64,000 nucleotides of DNA. Source: Mycobacterium sp. UM_CSW. Its GTDB lineage: Bacteria; Actinomycetota; Actinomycetes; Mycobacteriales; Mycobacteriaceae. Location of the stretch: contig NZ_AUWQ01000019.1 of the NCBI RefSeq assembly GCF_000455205.1, forward strand, positions 19,379 through 83,378, given 5' to 3'. This document shows, piece by piece, positions 59,880-64,000 of the stretch. The notes beneath the pieces are model-generated. The model saw only the letters and a list, made by a program, of their open reading frames with translations, was not told where the DNA came from and ran no database searches. The stretch's first letter is position 1. Every line of letters starts with the position of its first letter. The position numbers and the translations under genes are program-made.

Positions 59880-61102
59880 GTAAACGGCAGCAGCTCCCGC
59901 CGCAGATCAAAAAGATATCGGTCAAGGACCGCAGTACCCGCAAGACGGTGGTGCGCTACCAGTTGACGGTGGACGCCGGCCATGACCCCGAATCGGGCAG
60001 GCGGCGCCAGGTGCGTCGCCGCTTCGCCACCGAGGCGGCGGCCCGCGCCGAGTTGGCCGAATTGCAGGGCACCGTCACCGCAGGGACCTACGTACATGCC
60101 AGCAAGTTGACCGTTGATGCGGTATGCGAGGCGTGGTTGGCGTCAAAGCACTCGCTAAAGCCCTCAACACTGCAGGGACATCGGGTGAAGCTGCAGGCGC
60201 TACGCGACGAGCTCGGTTCGCTTGAAGTCCAGAAGCTATCGAAAGCGGATCTGGACGGCCTGATCGGCCGCCTGCGGCGCGGCGAAGTCGAGGACCGCAA
60301 GGCGTGGACGCCACGCTCATGTAACTACCTTCTGTATCTGACGGTGGCGGTCCTGGACGATCAGGTGAAGCAGGGGCATGTGGTCCGCAACGTGGCGCGA
60401 CTGGTGGACCGGGTGGCCGGTGATCCGCAGAAGTTCCGCACCCTGACTGCCGACGAGATGTTCAAAATCCTCGATCACGACTGCCGCGATCGGCACCTGT
60501 GGACCCTGGCCCTTTATGGATTACGCCGCGGAGAAATTGCCGGGTTGCGGTGGACCAACGTCAACCTCACCGACAAGGCGATGGGCGAAGGTGACGACCA
60601 GCTACCCGCGAAGTCGGTGCGCATCGTCGAGAACCGGGTGGCCATCGGGCGGCAGATTGAGAAGGGCACGCCGAAGTCCAAAGCGTCTAACCGGACGCTG
60701 CCGATGCCCGATGAGGTCGTGGCAGTGCTGAAGGCGGCGCGCAAGCGCCAAGCCGAGGAACGCTTGGCGTTCGGTGAGGGCTACGGATCGGGTGAGTATG
60801 TCGCCTGTGACGAGACGGGGCAGCCGTATCACCCCAACCTGTTGACGTTCCGCTGGGGCCGGATGCTCGACGGACTGAAGATCAAACGGGTGCGCCTACA
60901 TGACGGCCGGCATTCGTGCGCGACGCTCATGCATCTGCGCCAAGTTCCGATCGCGGTCATCGCCGCGTGGCTGGGGCACGCCAGCGCAGCTTTCACCATG
61001 TCGGTGTACGCGCACAGCCAGGACGACGCACTGAAGGACGCGGGGGCGAGTTTCGGCCGGGTTGTGACAACTCGTGACACTGAGACCGGCTCCGGGGTGT
61101 GA
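59876..61102 (+). CDS. int: Tyrosine-recombinase integrase
   Basis: A 408-residue phage integrase. The N-terminal arm-binding and SAM-like core-binding parts (about 60-180) precede the catalytic domain with Arg217 (YGLRRGEIAGL), His342-x2-Arg345 (HDGRHSC), His368 (WLGHAS) and the nucleophile Tyr378 (SVYAHS). All catalytic residues are present. It lies next to the right attachment site and should insert the element into the 3' end of the tRNA-Leu gene. The start overlaps the previous stop (ATGA). Confidence 0.95.
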   Translation: MSKRQQLPPQIKKISVKDRSTRKTVVRYQLTVDAGHDPESGRRRQVRRRFATEAAARAELAELQGTVTAGTYVHASKLTVDAVCEAWLASKHSLKPSTLQGHRVKLQALRDELGSLEVQKLSKADLDGLIGRLRRGEVEDRKAWTPRSCNYLLYLTVAVLDDQVKQGHVVRNVARLVDRVAGDPQKFRTLTADEMFKILDHDCRDRHLWTLALYGLRRGEIAGLRWTNVNLTDKAMGEGDDQLPAKSVRIVENRVAIGRQIEKGTPKSKASNRTLPMPDEVVAVLKAARKRQAEERLAFGEGYGSGEYVACDETGQPYHPNLLTFRWGRMLDGLKIKRVRLHDGRHSCATLMHLRQVPIAVIAAWLGHASAAFTMSVYAHSQDDALKDAGASFGRVVTTRDTETGSGV

Positions 61103-61138
61103 CGCCGAATGCCTGAACTGTTTCTAGCTGCACGGACT

Positions 61139-61215
61139 TGGTGCCCCCAGTCGGACTCGAACCGACACTGGACGGATTTTAAGTCCGCTGCCTCTGCCAT
61201 TTGGGCTATGGGGGC
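61139..61215 (-). tRNA. tRNA-Leu (UAA anticodon), class I-like
   Basis: A 77-base cloverleaf with encoded CCA: acceptor GCCCCCA/TGGGGGC, anticodon stem GCGGA/TCCGT with loop CTTAAAA (anticodon UAA), T-arm GTCGG TTCGAGT CCGAC. The variable loop is only five bases, although tRNA-Leu normally has a long variable arm. The anticodon assigns Leu, but the class I shape is notable. The 3' half lies in the right attachment repeat, so the intact gene spans the junction. Confidence 0.9.
61140..61190. repeat. Right attachment repeat (attR)
   Basis: A 51-base repeat matching 51977-52027 with one difference, from near the CCA end to the anticodon stem. Here it is joined to the tRNA 5' half, so the tRNA stays functional after integration. 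It is 38 bp past the integrase stop. Confidence 0.9.
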
Positions 61216-61362
61216 CCGGCGGCGAATCTAGCGCGCCAGGCGCCGCTCCGGGGCGTCGCATCCGCCCAAAATCCGGCAAAAATGCAAGGGTGCGCGCCGG
61301 CCGCCGTTGGCCTAGGATGCGACCGCCGCGCGCCGTTTGGGGCGTTGCGTGGGGATCTCAGA

Positions 61363-61378
61363 TGACATAGCTATGTCA
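61363..61378. promoter_or_regulatory. Perfect 16-bp palindrome TGACATAGCTATGTCA
   Basis: A fully symmetric site about 200 bp before the PE gene at 61575, in a 359-bp intergenic region (61216-61574) that holds no gene. Such a perfect palindrome is likely a dimeric regulator site for the PE-PPE-esx operon. It shares no sequence with the recurrent GCTAGC element apart from an AGCT centre. A TGACATAG arm could also suit a GntR-type regulator; the cognate protein is unknown. Confidence 0.5.
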
Positions 61379-61574
61379 CCCGGCAGGACCTTGTTAAAAC
61401 TGCCCGCGCCATCGTTAAGAAGCCGTAAACGCCCGTCACCCTAGCCTTTTCCGTCGGGACTGTGGAGACGTGCCTGGTTAACCTTACGCCGACGCACAGG
61501 AGCCGTTACGCCCACGCACAGGTCGATCCCCCCTCAAGGGAGATCGGCAATTTTCCGAACACGAGGAGCAGCAG

Positions 61575-62423
61575 ATGTCATTTCTGACAGCAATCCCTGA
61601 AGAGTTGTTAGCCGCGGCAGCGCAGCTGGAAGGAATAGGCAATTCACTGACGGCGCAGAATGCGGGCGCCGCGGCACCGACCACCGCGATTGCTCCGGCC
61701 GCCGCCGACCAGGTATCTGCCCTGCAGGCCGGAATTTTCTCGGCGTACGGCACCCTGTATCAGCAACTTGCCACCGAGGCTCAGGCCATTCAGCAACAGT
61801 TCGTGAGCACGCTGGGTTTGAGCTCCGGCACCTACAGCTCGACCGAGGCCGCCAACGTGGCCGCGGCAACCCCCGTCGACGCCCTCTCCAACCAGATCGC
61901 CACGCTGTTCGGCGGCCCGCTCACAAGTCTGACATCGACGGCGGGGCCGTTCAGCCTGTCGGGCAACGGGGCCAACTTCGCCAACATCGGTTTTGGCAAC
62001 TACGCCTCCGCCTGCTCCGACCTGCTCGGCATGGCCGGTGGCGGTCTGCTGCCGGCGGCCGCCAGCGACACCGGTGACGCCGCCGCGGCGGCCGGCGCCG
62101 CGGACGCCGCCACTGCCAGTGCGACGGGCCCCGCTGGGGGTGTGGGCGCGGTGGGCGCGATGCCGGTCGCGGGAATGGGCAGCGCGACCATGGTCGGCAA
62201 GTTGTCGACGCCGCCGAGCTGGGCCGGCAGCTTCGTGTCTGCCACCTCTCCCGCGACCGCGGTGCAGACCGTGGGCTGGACCGCCGCCGCGCCGCAGGCC
62301 GGCACCGGAACGATCGTGCCGGGCATGCCCGGGCTGGGTGCGGCCGCGCGCAACAGCGCCGGCTTCGGTGCGCCGCGCTACGGCGTCAAACCGATCGTCA
62401 TGCCGAAGATCAAGGCCGTCTAA
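61575..62423 (+). CDS. PE family protein with PPE-like C-terminal tail
   Basis: A 282-residue PE protein. The PE domain (about 1-97) starts MSFLTAIPEELLAAAAQL and ends STEAANVAA. The extension is Ala/Gly-rich and carries KLSTPPSWAG, similar to the SVPxxW motif of PPE-SVP proteins, and ends PRYGVKPIVMPK. The neighbouring PPE ends [12 protein letters not shown]. So the PE appears to have a PPE-type tail. The start follows GAGGAG. It is first in a PE-PPE-esx operon, probably secreted by ESX-5. Confidence 0.93.
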   Translation: MSFLTAIPEELLAAAAQLEGIGNSLTAQNAGAAAPTTAIAPAAADQVSALQAGIFSAYGTLYQQLATEAQAIQQQFVSTLGLSSGTYSSTEAANVAAATPVDALSNQIATLFGGPLTSLTSTAGPFSLSGNGANFANIGFGNYASACSDLLGMAGGGLLPAAASDTGDAAAAAGAADAATASATGPAGGVGAVGAMPVAGMGSATMVGKLSTPPSWAGSFVSATSPATAVQTVGWTAAAPQAGTGTIVPGMPGLGAAARNSAGFGAPRYGVKPIVMPKIKAV

Positions 62424-62483
62424 GCAGCCACCGGTCGCAATAGTCCAAAACAGCGGAAATTCTTAACAGGAACGGATACGAAA

Positions 62484-63668
62484 ATGGTCTTAGATTTTGC
62501 AGCGCTCCCCCCGGAGATCAACTCCGGACTTATGTACACCGGTGCCGGCGCGGGCCCGCTCATGGCGGCTTCGGCGGCCTGGAGCAACCTGGCCGCCGAA
62601 TTGAGCACCACGGCGACCTCCTGGGAGTCGATCATCGGCACCCTGACCGGCGAGCAGTGGACCGGCGCAGGCTCGGCCGCGGCCGCAGCCGCAGCCGAGC
62701 CCTACATCAGCTGGCTGACCACGACCGCCGCGGCGGCCGAGCAGGCGGGAGCCCAATCCGCGGCGTCGGCGGCCGCCTACGAGGCGGCGTTCACCGCGAC
62801 GGTGCCACCGCCGGTGATCGCCGCGAACAGGGCACAGCTCGCGGCGCTCGTCGCGACGAACTTCCTGGGCATCAACACACCGGCGATCATGGCCACCGAG
62901 GCGCTGTACGCCGAGATGTGGGTCCAGGACGCGATCGCGATGTACACCTATGCGGCCGCGTCGACGGCCGCCGCGGCCCTTCAGCCGCTGGCGCCGGCGG
63001 CACCGACGGCCTCCCCGGCCGCAGCGGGCATCCAAAGCACCGCGGTTTCTGCGGCTTTCGCGAACGCTGCCGCGGCGCCCGCCGCGAACGGACTGGGTTC
63101 GATCCTGGGCCAAATCTTCACGCCCGGCGAGGCCATCGGCACCGGCTTCTGGAACGCGGCGCAAGCGGCCGGCCTCGGACCCCTGCTGACGAACCTCGAC
63201 GGCCTCTTGGGCACCCCGGCGCTCTTCAACGCGGTCAACGGTGCGGTCAACACCTCGGCATGGTTCGTCATGAACACCATCCCGACCGCGGTGTCGCTGG
63301 GCCACACCCTCGCCGCCGCGGCGCCCGCGGCCACGGCGAGCGACGTCGTGCCGCTGGCCGGGGGTGCGGCGATCGGCGAAGGGACGCTGGTCAACAGCGT
63401 CGGCGGTGGAATGTCGGCGGGCATGGCCGAAGCCTCCACGGTCGGGGGTCTGTCGGTCCCGGCCAGCTGGTCGTCGGCCGCCCCGGCGACGCTTGCATCG
63501 TCGACCGCTCCGCTCGAGGGTTCGGGCTGGACCGCCGCCGCCGACGAGCCGGTCGCGGCGATGCCCGGCATGCCCGGAATGGCGGGGGCCGCCAAGGCCG
63601 GTGCCTACGGCAGCGGTCCGCGGTACGGCTTCAAGCCGATCGTCATGCCCAAGCAGGTTGTCGTCTGA
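62484..63668 (+). CDS. PPE family protein, SVP subfamily
   Basis: A 394-residue PPE-SVP protein. The PPE domain (about 1-175) begins [15 protein letters not shown] and has the WXG-type turn EQWTGAGS. The LSVPASW motif is near 316 and the tail is [12 protein letters not shown]. It lies 60 bp after the PE gene and 125 bp before the Esx gene, the order of ESX-5-linked PE-PPE-esx loci. It should be co-secreted as a dimer with a PE protein. Confidence 0.94.
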   Translation: MVLDFAALPPEINSGLMYTGAGAGPLMAASAAWSNLAAELSTTATSWESIIGTLTGEQWTGAGSAAAAAAAEPYISWLTTTAAAAEQAGAQSAASAAAYEAAFTATVPPPVIAANRAQLAALVATNFLGINTPAIMATEALYAEMWVQDAIAMYTYAAASTAAAALQPLAPAAPTASPAAAGIQSTAVSAAFANAAAAPAANGLGSILGQIFTPGEAIGTGFWNAAQAAGLGPLLTNLDGLLGTPALFNAVNGAVNTSAWFVMNTIPTAVSLGHTLAAAAPAATASDVVPLAGGAAIGEGTLVNSVGGGMSAGMAEASTVGGLSVPASWSSAAPATLASSTAPLEGSGWTAAADEPVAAMPGMPGMAGAAKAGAYGSGPRYGFKPIVMPKQVVV

Positions 63669-63793
63669 CGCGGCAAATAGCCACCGAAAACAGGGAGTAT
63701 CGCCCCATCGGCTTCAACGCCGCGTAACAGCCAGTTACGACGGCCGACCAGTATCACAAGGCAAGAAATTCATCCAGAAGGAGAAAAGGCAAC

Positions 63794-64000
63794 ATGGCAA
63801 CACGCTTTATGACTGACCCGCATGAGATGCGGGCGATGGCGGGCCGGTTTGAGGTCCACGCGCAGACCGTTGAGGACGAGGCTCGCAAGATGTGGGCGTC
63901 GTCGATGAACATCGCCGGTGCCGGCTGGAGTGGCCAGGCGCAGGCGACGTCCTACGACACCATGGGTCAGATGAATCAGGCGTTCCGCAACATCGTGAAC
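63794..64000 (+). CDS. EsxM-like WXG100 protein (partial, runs off the window)
   Basis: The first 69 residues of a WXG100 protein, closely matching the EsxM/EsxK/EsxJ group of M. tuberculosis: [20 protein letters not shown] then [23 protein letters not shown] with the WSG turn, and [10 protein letters not shown]. Full-length members have 98 residues, so about 29 residues are missing. An AGAAGGAGA ribosome site lies nine bases upstream. A partner EsxN-type gene should follow just outside. It belongs to the operon with the PE and PPE genes. Confidence 0.95.
   Translation, partial: MATRFMTDPHEMRAMAGRFEVHAQTVEDEARKMWASSMNIAGAGWSGQAQATSYDTMGQMNQAFRNIVN

Larger units (their letters stand above)
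51977..61190. mobile_element. phiRv1/phiRv2-like integrated satellite prophage
   Basis: A 9.2-kb element flanked by 51-base direct repeats (one mismatch) that cover the 3' part of a tRNA-Leu gene. From left: three small plus-strand genes, then on the minus strand capsid, small genes, small terminase, HNH, WhiB-like, NUMOD4, DUF3631 ATPase, a small gene and excisionase; then plus-strand HTH-like gene and tyrosine integrase. The layout is that of the phiRv1/phiRv2 elements of M. tuberculosis. There are no portal, large terminase, tail or lysis genes, so independent particle formation is not possible. It likely depends on a helper phage, which is inferred. Both att repeats and the integrase look intact. 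Confidence 0.9.

Overview
The window is high-GC actinobacterial DNA, and its gene families place it in a slow-growing non-tuberculous Mycobacterium. It carries PE and PPE genes, an EsxM-type WXG100 gene, MmpS/MmpL pairs, a DUF732 protein, a type II NADH dehydrogenase, a CsoR-CtpV copper module, an ArsR-Acr3-ArsC-CadI operon and a phiRv1/phiRv2-like integrated element. The species cannot be fixed from the sequence alone.

Layout. 1-6.3 kb: membrane-anchored HtrA-type protease, GAF-containing sensor kinase, carboxymuconolactone-decarboxylase-family protein, a PE/PPE pair, then about 650 bases of decayed or non-coding DNA. 6.3-11.5 kb: a membrane protein and a four-gene minus-strand operon for aromatic-ring cleavage (extradiol dioxygenase, FAH-family hydrolase, flavin hydroxylase, YWTD/SMP-30-type propeller). 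11.6-17.2 kb: MmpS/MmpL transporter, a Cys-rich small protein and Ndh. 17.3-23.3 kb: a very large sensor kinase with five tandem GAF domains, divergent from an alpha/beta-hydrolase-adenylyl-cyclase fusion, then a small secreted protein. 23.4-26.8 kb: aldehyde dehydrogenase plus thiamine-diphosphate 2-keto acid decarboxylase. 26.9-30.4 kb: VapBC, a family-1 glycosyltransferase, a GAP/Sap membrane protein and a second Cys-rich small protein. 30.6-36.0 kb: ACP, fatty acyl-AMP ligase, type III polyketide synthase and an MMPL exporter in one overlapping operon. 36.2-39.5 kb: small membrane proteins, a lipase-like hydrolase and a zinc-finger/beta-propeller protein. 39.7-44.6 kb: copper resistance (DUF2182, CsoR operator, csoR, DUF1490, P1B-ATPase, two Met/His-rich membrane proteins). 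44.6-49.5 kb: phytase-like esterase lipoprotein, membrane protein, methyltransferase, DUF732 and DinB-like protein. 49.5-51.9 kb: arsenic operon. 51,977-61,190: a 9.2-kb integrated element bounded by 51-bp repeats of a tRNA-Leu 3' end. 61.5-64 kb: PE, PPE and the start of an EsxM-like gene.

Two things stand out. First, the 9.2-kb element has the gene order of the M. tuberculosis phiRv1/phiRv2 elements. It encodes an HK97-type capsid protein, small terminase, HNH nuclease, WhiB-like and NUMOD4 proteins, a DUF3631 ATPase, excisionase and tyrosine integrase. It has no portal, large terminase, tail or prohead-protease gene, so it reads as a helper-dependent phage satellite. Second, an imperfect palindrome close to TACCCGCTAGCGGGTA recurs about 100-190 bp ahead of many unrelated genes here. 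At several sites a downstream GGTGGCGGTAACGACA-like block follows, with an exact 16-base match at two of them. This suggests one undescribed regulon covering the protease, PE/PPE pair, dioxygenase operon, Ndh, aldehyde dehydrogenase/decarboxylase pair, a 46-residue membrane protein, the lipase and perhaps the polyketide operon. The palindrome has the 7-2-7 spacing known for NarL-type regulators, and the window holds two NarL-class sensor kinases without partner regulators.
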